DNA from: G963675935 sp963823895
GTDB lineage: Bacteria; Planctomycetota; Planctomycetia; Pirellulales; Thermoguttaceae
Length of the DNA stretch: 64,000 nucleotides
Direction of reading: 5' to 3'
Assembly (NCBI GenBank): GCA_963823895.1
Contig: CAWGNG010000026.1
Coordinates: 124,001-188,000, forward strand
The translations under genes were made by a program, and so were the position numbers. Below, one piece after another: positions 1 to 8,286 of the stretch. The notes beneath the pieces were generated by a model. It was not told where the DNA came from and made no database searches. It saw only the letters and a program-made list of their open reading frames with translations. Position 1 is the first letter of the stretch. The number at the start of each line of letters is the position of its first letter.

Positions 1-17
1 ATGGCTACACTGATACC

Positions 18-740
18 ATGACCACGAAGCCACCCCCGAGAATTCCGATTCCCCCGTCGGGATACGACGCTATTGCGACACTTGTTGGACTCGGTGTCGA
101 ATCCGTTAAGAAGCTGGCCGCACTCGTATCTGCAAAGCGCGGCGTCGCTCACTCCCCGAATCTGACAGGCGTGGTGCGTGGTTGGGCGAAGGAACTCGGC
201 GTTTCGGAAAGGGCTCTAAGTGAGGCGATAGTGGGGGCGCTTATTCCGGCTAACGGTGCTCGGTTGGCCATGCAAATGACCCCGGAAGACTTTACCGAAG
301 CGTTTGCAGAATCGGTTAAGGAGGGAGCGAAGAAACTTGGTAGCAAATGGAAGAAGTCGCACTCGGACGCGTGGCCGCAGATCGCTGCTGCCCTTGCACC
401 GATGTTCGCTCCCGACAACTTCTTCAGCACGGCAATAAAGACGGCTCAGTTGCTCGGAGATCAGCCGGCCATTTTCTTGGACGCGAGAATTCTGACCGAA
501 TTGCGCCCGATCTATGATGAAACGGCTGGACAGATACAGACGCTCTTGATGACAAATACCTTGGCCCTCACGTATTCGCAGGATGGGCACCAACGGATGC
601 TGCATTTGACGATGGATTCAGACGACCTACGCAAGATGGCGTCGGCTTTGGCACGCGCCGAGCAGAAGAACGCCGTGGCAAAACGTCAAGCCGGGGATTG
701 GGGGGTCGGGGCTTTGGCGATCACGAGCCAGGGGGATTAG
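18..740 (+). CDS. Hypothetical protein, first gene of a three-gene MBL cassette
   Basis: A 240-residue protein of a family I do not recognise. It has no signal peptide or membrane segment. The N-terminal half (about residues 20-100) is helical and contains a stretch 'GVVRGWAKELGVSERALSEAI' style that looks like a small helical or HTH-like module, but this is not enough to call DNA binding. The C-terminal half (about 130-225) contains a beta-rich segment (LALTYSQDGHQRMLHLTMD) followed by an Arg/Lys/Ala-rich helix. Only 4 bases separate it from the next gene, which in turn overlaps an MBL-fold gene, so the three are probably one transcript. Base composition looks less GC-rich than the pnp region. 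The upstream promoter lies outside the window. Function unknown. Confidence 0.75.
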   Translation: MTTKPPPRIPIPPSGYDAIATLVGLGVESVKKLAALVSAKRGVAHSPNLTGVVRGWAKELGVSERALSEAIVGALIPANGARLAMQMTPEDFTEAFAESVKEGAKKLGSKWKKSHSDAWPQIAAALAPMFAPDNFFSTAIKTAQLLGDQPAIFLDARILTELRPIYDETAGQIQTLLMTNTLALTYSQDGHQRMLHLTMDSDDLRKMASALARAEQKNAVAKRQAGDWGVGALAITSQGD

Positions 741-744
741 TATT

Positions 745-1494
745 ATGGCTGAAGCGAGTACGACGCTTTCGATGGGCAACTATAAGGCTTTTACAGGTCG
801 TTTGAAAGCGGCCCGCCGGGTGCGTGTCGTCAAGTACGACCCTTACGCGGGTTATAGCGCAGGCTGGTCGGCCGACGAAGAACCATCTGGCGAGCCGATC
901 GAGGTCAGGGGATTCTGCAGCATGGACGCCGATTTCAGGGAGCCTGCCGACCCCGGGTTGAAGCCGTATTTGAAGTGGCCGGCCGATGAAAGGGCGTTGG
1001 CTGAGCCGACCGACCTTGAGAAATTGTACAGTATCGGCGCCGACTTCACGGAGCGCGCTAGCCCCGCAATAAAGCCATATTTGGAGTTGGTGGCGCGGAT
1101 ACAAGAATGGGAGCGCCAAGTTGCGCCTTTGGACTTTAGGAACCTGAAGGGGCTTTGGCTAAACGCCGAGGGTGCCGTCCACCAGGAAAAAGTGCAGGCG
1201 AGAGAGATCGTTCTTCGCGGCAAGGTTGAGTCTGTCAAAGGGAATATTGCCCACGTGACACTGACCGACGATCAAGGACGAGAGACGTTCGCCGACTGTG
1301 GCGTGGCAGACCTTTTGGCACATGGAATCGACGATGGCGGCCTCTTCGAGTGCAGGATTCAAGATCGGGGCCGCGAAGCAGTGGTTACCCTTGAACCCGT
1401 TTCGGAGCGGATGTTAACGCTGGATGAGTGGCAGAGAATCTCCAACGACGTTGACAAGGCACTGCCAGACTCCGTCTTAGCCGATGACTACTGA
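745..1494 (+). CDS. Hypothetical protein with an internal duplication, middle gene of MBL cassette
   Basis: A 249-residue protein without recognised family. Visible structure: residues about 50-75 and 95-120 carry two similar blocks (DADFREPADPGLKPYLKW and GADFTERASPAIKPYLEL), an internal duplication of about 45 residues. The C-terminal part (about 150-225) reads as a small beta-barrel-like domain (REIVLRGKVESVKGNIAHVT followed by alternating strands). The gene begins 4 bases after the preceding one and overlaps the start of the following MBL-fold gene by 11 bases, which implies translational coupling. I infer that it is a partner of the MBL protein; there is no sequence basis for a biochemical role. 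Confidence 0.75.
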   Translation: MAEASTTLSMGNYKAFTGRLKAARRVRVVKYDPYAGYSAGWSADEEPSGEPIEVRGFCSMDADFREPADPGLKPYLKWPADERALAEPTDLEKLYSIGADFTERASPAIKPYLELVARIQEWERQVAPLDFRNLKGLWLNAEGAVHQEKVQAREIVLRGKVESVKGNIAHVTLTDDQGRETFADCGVADLLAHGIDDGGLFECRIQDRGREAVVTLEPVSERMLTLDEWQRISNDVDKALPDSVLADDY

Positions 1495-2569
1495 TGCAGC
1501 GCACGGTCTTCTCGAGTTACACGTTCTCAGCGCCGGCTATGGCGAGAGTATAATACTGCGTCTCCCGGATGGGAAATGGGGTGTGGTCGATTGTTACGCA
1601 ACAAGTGTCAATGATCCTGATACCAACGCGGCAATCCGGTTCCTGAAAGAACGCCGGGTAAGCGAGCTGGAGTTCCTCTGCCTTACGCACCCGCACGACA
1701 ACCACTACCGTGGGATGAGCCAATTCTTCGACTGCTTCGCCGACATCAGGTATTTCTGGCGTTTCGCCGGCGCGACGTATGAAGGTCTCCGAAGGCTCGC
1801 TAAGATAGATGCGAAAGAAGGGAAGACAGATCTCTGTGCAACGTTGAGGCGTGTTGGGGAGCAGAGGATCGCCAAGTCTCTCCGCGTGGCGCAAATGATC
1901 GACGTTAAGCACCTCTATCCGGAGAAGTGTTTTGAAGAATCGGCACTCCGAATATGGTCGATCGCGCCGTCGTCAAATCAGGTGGAGGCATTCGAGGAGA
2001 CCCTTGCAAAGTGCTTCGACAAGAGTGGCCGGCTCCGACCTAAGAGACCACAGCTCGACGCAAATATGGTGTCCGCGGCTTTGCTCGTAGTTTTCGGATC
2101 GACGCGGCTCATCTTGGGCGGTGACGTCGAAGGTCCCGCATGGAAGGAGATACTGCAGCGGATGAACGCCGCCCTTGCCGCGCACGCCGTAAAAGTCAGT
2201 CACCACGGCTCCACTACCGGCTATACCGAAGGGTTGTGGGCTGCCTTTGCCAAGGCGGGAAGCCCATGCGCAATCATAACCCCTTTCCAAAGGTATAGAT
2301 TGCCCGAAAAGGCGGCGGTGCGTCACATTGCTGAGCATACGAAGAATCAATTCACCACGTGTCTGCCAGCCATTTCATTTGAGAGGTCTAGCTCTGCTGG
2401 TTTCCTGGGGGGATGCTCGCTTGCTGCGAAGATTGCATTCGGAACCAAGTTTAGTTCTTATGAGCCCAAGCAGCCTCATGCTACTGGGGTCTGCTCCTTC
2501 ACGTTCGACAACCAGGGTGACTGTGTGGCGATGAACATGTTGCCCCCCGCGGGCCGACTAGCAGTCTGA
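1484..2569 (+). CDS. ComEC/Rec2-like metallo-beta-lactamase-fold hydrolase
   Basis: A 361-residue soluble MBL-fold protein. The first strand pair ends in GVVDCYA, followed by the metal-binding loop THPHDNHYRGM near residue 70, the motif LILGGDVEG near residue 205 and VSHHGSTTGY near residue 235. This order is typical of the stand-alone ComEC/Rec2-type MBL proteins, which in characterised relatives act on nucleic acids or nucleotides. The usual HxHxDH is here HPHDNH, so the Asp before the third His is Asn; the preceding Asp may substitute or activity may be altered. There are no membrane helices, unlike full-length ComEC. It overlaps the preceding gene by 11 bases. Role as the effector or enzyme of a three-gene accessory cassette is inference. 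Confidence 0.85.
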   Translation: MTTDAAHGLLELHVLSAGYGESIILRLPDGKWGVVDCYATSVNDPDTNAAIRFLKERRVSELEFLCLTHPHDNHYRGMSQFFDCFADIRYFWRFAGATYEGLRRLAKIDAKEGKTDLCATLRRVGEQRIAKSLRVAQMIDVKHLYPEKCFEESALRIWSIAPSSNQVEAFEETLAKCFDKSGRLRPKRPQLDANMVSAALLVVFGSTRLILGGDVEGPAWKEILQRMNAALAAHAVKVSHHGSTTGYTEGLWAAFAKAGSPCAIITPFQRYRLPEKAAVRHIAEHTKNQFTTCLPAISFERSSSAGFLGGCSLAAKIAFGTKFSSYEPKQPHATGVCSFTFDNQGDCVAMNMLPPAGRLAV

Positions 2570-3050
2570 CGGGTGATTATCCAGCCAGTACCTCCTTGGC
2601 GCGGATGCGACCCCGGAACCCCTGTCGCCGGCGAAGGAGAAAAACTTCGGTCGCCGCGGTAAGTTCGCTTGACTCCCGACCGACTGCGACGAACATTGTC
2701 CTGGGGCCGCAATCCGAGCGTTAACTCGGGGTGATCGTCGCCGCGCGTATGTGCTCGGGCCCGACCGTTGAATTCATCAGAAAACGCCACGACGGACGTC
2801 GCGATGCCCTGCCTGGACAAGGAGTATCAACCGGTCAGAGGAGGGGCGGCTGATCGTCTGCCGTCTTGAGTCCATTTTCTCCCCGCTCGCCCGTTCCCCG
2901 GTTGCATTATCCCAGCGGTCTGGTAAACTGATGGGCTTAGTAGTTGTTAGAAACACATTGTAGGCAGAGTTGTAGCAAACAAGGTGGGAGGACTTCGCTT
3001 CCCGAGGAGGCGTCCGGAGCCAACCCGAGCAGGAGCAGTCGCGGTAACAG
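2570..3050. other. Intergenic region upstream of rpsO
   Basis: About 480 bases between the MBL cassette and rpsO. No reading frame here has convincing coding character. A plausible housekeeping promoter lies near 2902-2929. The remaining 120 bases up to rpsO form a leader in which I see no recognisable S15 autoregulatory pseudoknot by eye, although one cannot be excluded without folding. Confidence 0.5.
2902..2929 (+). promoter_or_regulatory. Candidate sigma70-like promoter for rpsO-pnp
   Basis: TTGCAT at 2902-2907 and TAAACT at 2924-2929 are separated by 16 bases and lie about 120 bases before the rpsO start. Match is partial; assigned from pattern only. Confidence 0.35.
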
Positions 3051-3320
3051 ATGACTATTACCAGAGAGCGGAAGACGGGTTTGATTGGGGAATTCCAGCG
3101 GAGTACCAACGATACTGGCTCCCCCGAAATCCAAATTGCCATCCTGACGTCGCGGATCAATGGCCTGACCGAGCACTTGCAGAGCCACAAGCGCGATTTC
3201 GCTTGCCGGCGCGGTCTGCTGATGCTGGTCAGCCGCCGGCGGCGATTGCTGGATTACCTCAAACGGGTCGATCCGCAACGTTACCTCGACATCATTCGCC
3301 GTCTCGACATCCGCAAGTAG
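3051..3320 (+). CDS. rpsO: 30S ribosomal protein S15
   Basis: An 89-residue protein with the full-length S15 pattern: N-terminal GSPEIQIAILTSRINGLTEHL near residue 22, a His/Lys-rich turn (SHKRDFACRRGLLMLVSRRRR) and the C-terminal RLLDYLKRVDPQRY that packs on 16S rRNA helices. S15 is a primary binding protein of the 30S platform. The ATG at 3051 follows an AGGAGC ribosome binding site. The gene is followed by pnp on the same strand, the classical rpsO-pnp order, in which S15 and polynucleotide phosphorylase are commonly co-transcribed. One oddity is Cys in FACRRG where Ser is usual. Confidence 0.97.
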   Translation: MTITRERKTGLIGEFQRSTNDTGSPEIQIAILTSRINGLTEHLQSHKRDFACRRGLLMLVSRRRRLLDYLKRVDPQRYLDIIRRLDIRK

Positions 3321-3324
3321 GGAA

Positions 3325-3520
3325 GGAGAGGCCAGGGACCGGGGGCCAGGGGCAAGAGGCCGGCGGAGGGCAACACGCCAACCCGCAGTTCTCAACCCTG
3401 GCCGCTAACCCCTGACCCCTGATCCCTGGCCTCTGATCACTGGTCCCCGACCCCTGGCCCCTGATCCCTGGCTTGGCCCCTTGCTCCTGCCCCTGTCTGC
3501 TGCAACTCATCGAAAGCAAG
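3325..3520. repeat. Low-complexity repeats and inverted repeat between rpsO and pnp
   Basis: The spacer contains many near-copies of CCCCTGATCCCTGGC-like units between about 3410 and 3495, and their reverse complement (GGGGCCAGGGGCAAG-like) at about 3330-3360. The two halves could pair as a long GC-rich stem across the spacer. It lies where an rpsO terminator or an RNase processing site would be expected in an rpsO-pnp transcript. There is no T-tract. Confidence 0.6.
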
Positions 3521-3532
3521 GTAGGAACGAAA

Positions 3533-5641
3533 TTGAAAGTACGTGTTGAACGCCAGATCGGAGCATCCATTCTTTCCATCGAAACCGGCGAACTAGCAAA
3601 ACAGGCCGCCGGCAGTTGTCTTGTGCAGTACGGCGAAACGGTCGTCTTAAGCGCCGTCGCGTCGGGCGGACCGCGGCCCGGCGATTTCTTCCCGTTGACC
3701 TGCGATTACCGCGAGCGCGTGGCCGCGGCCGGCAAGTTTCCCGGTGGATTCCTCAAACGCGAAGGCCGGCCGACCACCAAAGAGACGCTCACCGCCCGGC
3801 TGATGGATCGTCCCATCCGCCCGCTGTTCCCCGACGGCTACAAGGACGAAGTGCAGATTCAGTCCTTTGTGTTGGCCAGTGACCGGCAGAACGACGGCGA
3901 CGTGCTGGCGATGACCGGGGCCTCGGCCGCGCTAAGGATTTCGCCGCTGCCGTTCCAGGGCCCGATCGGCTCGGTGCGGCTCGCCTCGATCAACGGCGAG
4001 TTCGTCCCCTTCCCGACGCACGACGCCTTGGAAGAGAGCGACCTCGATCTGATCGTCTCCGGCAGCAAGGAATCGATCCTTATGATCGAGGGCTTCGCCC
4101 GGGAAATGCCCGAGGACCGCATGGTCGAGGCCATCGCCCTGGCCCACAGCTATATCCGTGAGATCTGCGAAATGCAGGAGGAGTTGGCGGCGAAGGCCGG
4201 CACGGTCAAGAAGGAATTCGTGCCGCCGCCGCCCGACGGCGTCTACGAAAAACTGCGCGAGAAGTATTACGACGCCTTCCGCGCCGCCAAGCAAACCGTC
4301 GGCAAGCTGGCCCGCTCTGAAGCCTGTGCGGAAGTGAAGAAGCAGGCCATCGCCGAAATGATTCCCGATGCGAAGGCCGAAGGGGCGATCACGGCCGAGG
4401 CGTTCGCGTCGGCTTGGGAGGAACTGGAAACCCGCGCCATCCGCGATCAAATCCTCACCGGCACCCGCCCCGACGGCCGCGACTACACAACCCTTCGCCC
4501 GCTGACGGCCCAGGTCGATCTGCTGCCGCGGGTTCACGGCTCGGCTCTGTTCCAGCGCGGCGAGACGCAGGCGATGGTGACCGTCACGCTCGGCACCGGC
4601 CGCGACGAGCAGCGGGTCGATGGCCTGGTCGAGGAATACTCGCAGAAGTTCATGCTGCACTACTATTTCCCGTCGTTTTCGGTCGGCGAGTGCCGTCCGA
4701 TTCGCGGCCCCGGCCGCCGCGAAATCGGCCACGGGGCGTTGGCCGAGCGGAGCGTCAAACCGGTGCTGCCCGAGCCCGATGTCTTCCCCTACACGATCCG
4801 CATCATCTCCGACATCTTGGAGAGCAACGGCTCGAGCTCGATGGCGAGCGTCTGCGGGGCCACGCTTGGACTGATGGCCGCCGGCGTGCCGATCAGCAAT
4901 CCCGTGGCCGGCATCTCCGTCGGCCTGGTCAAGGAGCCCGACCGCTTCGTGCTGTTGACCGACATCATCGGCGACGAGGACCATTTCGGCGACATGGATT
5001 TCAAAGTCGCCGGCACGCAGCGCGGCATCACCGGCATCCAGCTCGATCTCAAAATCGCCGGCATCAGCGAGGAGATCATCCGCGCCACGCTGCAGCAGTC
5101 GCGCGAGGCGCGGATCGCGATTCTCAAGGTAATGCTCAGTGCGATTCCGCGACCGCGGCCGGAGATTTCGCAATGGGCCCCGCGGCTGTTGCGCACGCAC
5201 ATCGACCCCGAGAAGATCGGCCTCTTGATCGGCCCGGGCGGCAAGATGATCCGCTCGATCCAAGAGGCGACCGGCGCGCTGATCGAAGTCGAGGACGACG
5301 GCACGGTCAGCATCGCCTCGTTCAACGCCGAAGGTGCCCAGGAGGCGATGCGGCGGGTCGAGGCCCTGACGGCCTCGGTCGAGGTCGGCCGCATTTACGA
5401 CGGCCGCGTGATGAGCATCAAGGATTTCGGCGCCTTCATCGAAATCCTCCCCGGCAAAGACGGCCTCTGCCACATCAGCGAGCTGGCCGATGGCTACGTT
5501 AACAGCGTCGCCGACGTCTGCAAGGTCGGCGACGAGATGAAAGTCAAAGTCATCGCCATCGACGACCAGGATCGCGTGAAACTAAGCCGCAAGGCCGTCC
5601 TCCGCGAGCAAGCCGCGGCAGCAAAGGGCGAAGGAAAGTAG
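3533..5641 (+). CDS. pnp: Polyribonucleotide nucleotidyltransferase (PNPase)
   Basis: A 702-residue phosphorolytic 3'-5' exoribonuclease. Domains in order: first RNase PH domain (about 1-220, with FPLTCDYRERVAAAGKFPGG and RLMDRPIRPLFP), an alpha-helical linker (about 230-300), second RNase PH domain (about 310-545, with GSALFQRGETQA, HYYFPSFSVGE and DHFGDMDFKVAGT), KH domain with IGPGGKMIRSI (about 555-610) and S1 domain (about 620-690). I chose the TTG at 3533 because the family begins at that VRVERQIG block; the 20 residues upstream in the same frame are translated spacer repeat without family similarity. A purine-rich AAGGTAGGAA stretch precedes the TTG. The catalytic DMDFK motif is intact. 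Expected to act in RNA decay with a degradosome-like complex. Confidence 0.95.
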   Translation: MKVRVERQIGASILSIETGELAKQAAGSCLVQYGETVVLSAVASGGPRPGDFFPLTCDYRERVAAAGKFPGGFLKREGRPTTKETLTARLMDRPIRPLFPDGYKDEVQIQSFVLASDRQNDGDVLAMTGASAALRISPLPFQGPIGSVRLASINGEFVPFPTHDALEESDLDLIVSGSKESILMIEGFAREMPEDRMVEAIALAHSYIREICEMQEELAAKAGTVKKEFVPPPPDGVYEKLREKYYDAFRAAKQTVGKLARSEACAEVKKQAIAEMIPDAKAEGAITAEAFASAWEELETRAIRDQILTGTRPDGRDYTTLRPLTAQVDLLPRVHGSALFQRGETQAMVTVTLGTGRDEQRVDGLVEEYSQKFMLHYYFPSFSVGECRPIRGPGRREIGHGALAERSVKPVLPEPDVFPYTIRIISDILESNGSSSMASVCGATLGLMAAGVPISNPVAGISVGLVKEPDRFVLLTDIIGDEDHFGDMDFKVAGTQRGITGIQLDLKIAGISEEIIRATLQQSREARIAILKVMLSAIPRPRPEISQWAPRLLRTHIDPEKIGLLIGPGGKMIRSIQEATGALIEVEDDGTVSIASFNAEGAQEAMRRVEALTASVEVGRIYDGRVMSIKDFGAFIEILPGKDGLCHISELADGYVNSVADVCKVGDEMKVKVIAIDDQDRVKLSRKAVLREQAAAAKGEGK

Positions 5642-5671
5642 TTCCCGTCGCGGAAAACCGAAAAACGGTGC

Positions 5672-5696
5672 CATGCCCACGCTTGTCGTGGGCATG
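5672..5696. repeat. Perfect palindrome 3' of pnp
   Basis: Arms CATGCCCACG (5672-5681) and CGTGGGCATG (5687-5696) flank a 5-base loop. It may cap the pnp transcript, but there is no following T-run, and it resembles in form the other dispersed palindromes of this window. Confidence 0.7.
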
Positions 5697-6086
5697 TTGC
5701 CTTTTTGCCGCAATCTCCCCCAAACCAAAGCCGCACCCGCTGCCCCCTCTCCTGTCCAGAGATGGCAGTGTCATGGCGGCCTTCTCCTCTGCTGCGCCAG
5801 GCACCAAATTACTCTGATTGCTCATCTGTCCGGACACCGGAGCGGCAATCGACTCCAATGTTCATGTTCCACAGAATTTGGCTCGATAAGGATGGTGGTT
5901 CGTTGCGGCCGGCGTCGGACGGCACGCCCGGAGGAACGGGCGATTGAATCCGGCGGCAAGAAACCTCGCTGGTCATCAAGGGGACTTCTGGTAGAATACC
6001 GCGTTATGAAAGGCCGTCCCCTCTACGAGGACATGGGCGCGTGGGCAACGGCTGGCCTGTATATTAGTTTTGCAGAGGCTCACATA
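5697..6086. other. Intergenic region between pnp and the AlbA_2/ParA unit
   Basis: About 390 bases. An open frame runs through it into the next gene, but its translation has no similarity to the AlbA_2 family and no ribosome binding site until 6087. A TAGAAT box at 5992-5997 could be a -10 element, with no clear -35. Nothing else recognised. Confidence 0.45.
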
Positions 6087-7265
6087 ATGAACGATGTCGC
6101 AGCATTGCTCGCGGACCTTGAATCGCCGCAAATGGAGCGTACGCGGTCGCTCAACGATTCGGACAAATTCTGTAGGGCGATTTGTGCATTCGCCAATGAT
6201 ATGCCCGGCTCCGGTTTGCCTGGGTACCTGGCTGTTGGCGTGGACAGGGATGGCAATCCAACCGGCGCAGTAGTTGATGAACGGCTGTTGGAAGCGCTCG
6301 CAAGCCATCGGAATAATGGTCAAATACTTCCCGTACTCGATATGCGAGTCAGCAAAGAAGTGCTTGCTGGCAGAGACATTGCTGTAGTCAAGGTCCAACC
6401 GTCGGACATGCCGCCGGTGCGATACAAGCAGGTAGTGTGGATTCGCACAGGTCCGACAGAAAGCATCGCGACACAAGAGCAGGAACGACGGCTCGAGGAA
6501 CGCCGGGTCGACAAGGCTAGGACATGGGACACCCGAGCATGTACCGGCTCGTCACTGCACGATCTTGCCGTTGACCTCTTTACACTGAACTATCTCCCCA
6601 ACAGCGTTTCGCAAGAAGTTCTGGACGAAAACGACCGTACGGTTGAGGAACAATTGGGATCATTACGATTCTTTCACCGGAAGATAAACGCGCCAACGAA
6701 CGGCGCAATTCTCCTATTTGGCAAAGACCCACTATCTTTCTTTCCGGGTGCGTACGTCCAGTACGTCCAGTATGACGGGCCAACGCAAGCGGACACGCCG
6801 ATTAGCGAACAGCGAATCAGTGGCGATCTTCTCAGCGTCATGAGGGATATGGATCGGCTCGCAAAGGATATTGCACGTTACCGGCCTGTGCGTCAGGCTG
6901 ATCTTCGGGACGAGGTCGTTGCAGACTACCCTGATGTTGCCCTTCATGAGCTATTCGTCAATGCGGTAATCCATAGGAACTACGACGGTTCGACAACACC
7001 TATCTCGATCAATCATTTTTCCGACCACATCGAAATTCAGAACCCCGGCTCGCTGTATGGCGACCTCACGAGAGAACAATTCCCCGGCGGTACGTCTTAT
7101 CGCAACCCCGTGCTTGCTGAAGCAGCGAAGACACTCGGCTTCGCCAATAGATTCGGACGCGGGATTGCGCTGGCGGAGAGCATGTTGAGAAAGAACGGCA
7201 GTCCCGATTTGAAATACGTTGTCGGAGATAACCACCTAGCAATGATTGTTGGGAGGCGCACATGA
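6087..7265 (+). CDS. AlbA_2 (Schlafen-type) / HATPase_c_4 protein
   Basis: A 392-residue protein. The N-terminal AlbA_2 domain (about 1-125) shows ERTRSLNDSDKFCRAICAF and PGYLAVGVDRDGNP, the divergent-AAA/AlbA_2 signature shared with Schlafen-related and transcriptional regulator proteins. The C-terminal domain (about 270-390) is the GHKL-like HATPase_c_4 region, with ALHELFVNAVIHRNY, IEIQNPGSLYG and NRFGRGIALAESM. The start at 6087 is preferred because AGAGG lies 8 bases upstream; an in-frame ATG at 6006 has no such site. The stop overlaps the next gene's start by four bases (ATGA), so the two products are probably made together. Family members are annotated as transcriptional regulators or nucleic-acid-binding proteins; a defence role here is inference. 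Confidence 0.88.
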   Translation: MNDVAALLADLESPQMERTRSLNDSDKFCRAICAFANDMPGSGLPGYLAVGVDRDGNPTGAVVDERLLEALASHRNNGQILPVLDMRVSKEVLAGRDIAVVKVQPSDMPPVRYKQVVWIRTGPTESIATQEQERRLEERRVDKARTWDTRACTGSSLHDLAVDLFTLNYLPNSVSQEVLDENDRTVEEQLGSLRFFHRKINAPTNGAILLFGKDPLSFFPGAYVQYVQYDGPTQADTPISEQRISGDLLSVMRDMDRLAKDIARYRPVRQADLRDEVVADYPDVALHELFVNAVIHRNYDGSTTPISINHFSDHIEIQNPGSLYGDLTREQFPGGTSYRNPVLAEAAKTLGFANRFGRGIALAESMLRKNGSPDLKYVVGDNHLAMIVGRRT

Positions 7266-8278
7266 AGACCATAGCATTCTTCAACAACAAGGGCGGTGTC
7301 GGCAAGACCTCCATGGTTTACCACTTGGCCTGGATGTTCCACGATCTCGGCCACAGTGTGCTTGCCGTCGATCTGGACCCGCAGTCTAACTTGACTAGCA
7401 TCTTCTTAGACGAATCTGAATTGGAGGAGCTTTGGCCCGAGGGGAGACATCCAAAAACGATTCTCGGATCAGTTGATCCCCTGATTGAGAGTCTTGGTGA
7501 CATCCAGGAGCCGAGACCTATTAGGATAGAACCGACGCTTCACATTATCGCAGGCGACCTTGGGCTAAGTACCTTTGAGGATCGCTTGTCGGAAGCATGG
7601 GGCAAGTGTCTGGATGACAAACCAGCGATTTCTGGTGACGGCTTTCGGGTGGTGACCGCGTTCTATCGCCTGATGAAGATTGCGGCTGACAAATGCGGCG
7701 GCGGCTTAGTCCTTATCGACGTCGGGCCTAACATCGGGGCGATGAACAGGGCCGCGCTGGTGGCCGCAGATTATGTTGTGATTCCTCTCGGTGCTGATCT
7801 GTTCTCCCTGCAGGGGCTCCGCAACTTGGGACCAACACTGCGCGACTGGAGAAAAGGATGGCAGACACGACGAACAGGCAACGCTCCACCGGGGCTGCCT
7901 ATGCCCTCGGGCAACATGACGCCGCTAGGTTACGTACTATTGAACCCGTCAGTGCGCGAGAACCGACCAGTGAAGTCGTACTTGAAGTGGGCAAACCGGA
8001 TTCCACCGACATACTCAAAGGAAGTGATGGGTGAAGCGGCGCCAACGGCGACAGTTGACGATGATGACAACAGACTCGCAATGCTTAAGCACTTCAAGAG
8101 CCTGATGCCAATGGCCCAGGACGCGAGAAAGCCGATGTTCCACTTGACGGCAGCGGATGGCGCCATAGGTGGCCACTCCGCGGCAGTCCAGGACAGCAAG
8201 CGGCAGTTCCGCGAGCTAGCAAAAGCAATCCTTGGTCGCATCGGCACGGGGGTCAACAAAGAGGTCGGACGAGTTTAA
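7262..8278 (+). CDS. ParA/Soj-like P-loop ATPase
   Basis: A 338-residue ParA-family ATPase. The deviant Walker A motif NNKGGVGKTS is at about residues 8-17, the A' motif AVDLDPQSN at about 35-43, and LVLIDVGPNIGAMNRAAL with DYVVIPLGAD at about 150-180. An insertion-rich region follows (about 195-300) and the protein ends in a helical segment containing DSKRQFRELAKAIL. Its start overlaps the stop of the AlbA_2 gene, and no parB or parS-like gene is visible next to it, so chromosome partitioning is unlikely. The pair therefore looks like a dedicated two-protein module. Base usage is less GC-biased than the neighbouring core genes. Confidence 0.9.
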   Translation: MKTIAFFNNKGGVGKTSMVYHLAWMFHDLGHSVLAVDLDPQSNLTSIFLDESELEELWPEGRHPKTILGSVDPLIESLGDIQEPRPIRIEPTLHIIAGDLGLSTFEDRLSEAWGKCLDDKPAISGDGFRVVTAFYRLMKIAADKCGGGLVLIDVGPNIGAMNRAALVAADYVVIPLGADLFSLQGLRNLGPTLRDWRKGWQTRRTGNAPPGLPMPSGNMTPLGYVLLNPSVRENRPVKSYLKWANRIPPTYSKEVMGEAAPTATVDDDDNRLAMLKHFKSLMPMAQDARKPMFHLTAADGAIGGHSAAVQDSKRQFRELAKAILGRIGTGVNKEVGRV

Positions 8279-8286
8279 CTATATTG

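Noticed and set aside
3473..3532. Upstream in-frame start for pnp
   Set aside because: The 20 extra residues are translated spacer repeat; the family begins at the TTG at 3533.
3932..5473. Long open frame (513 codons) on the minus strand opposite pnp
   Set aside because: It is a shadow of a GC-rich gene; composition is Asp/Arg/Ala/Gly-biased without any family pattern, and pnp is certain.
7262..8278. ParA-like protein considered as chromosome or plasmid partitioning
   Set aside because: No parB or parS-like repeats nearby, and it is coupled to an AlbA_2 gene instead.
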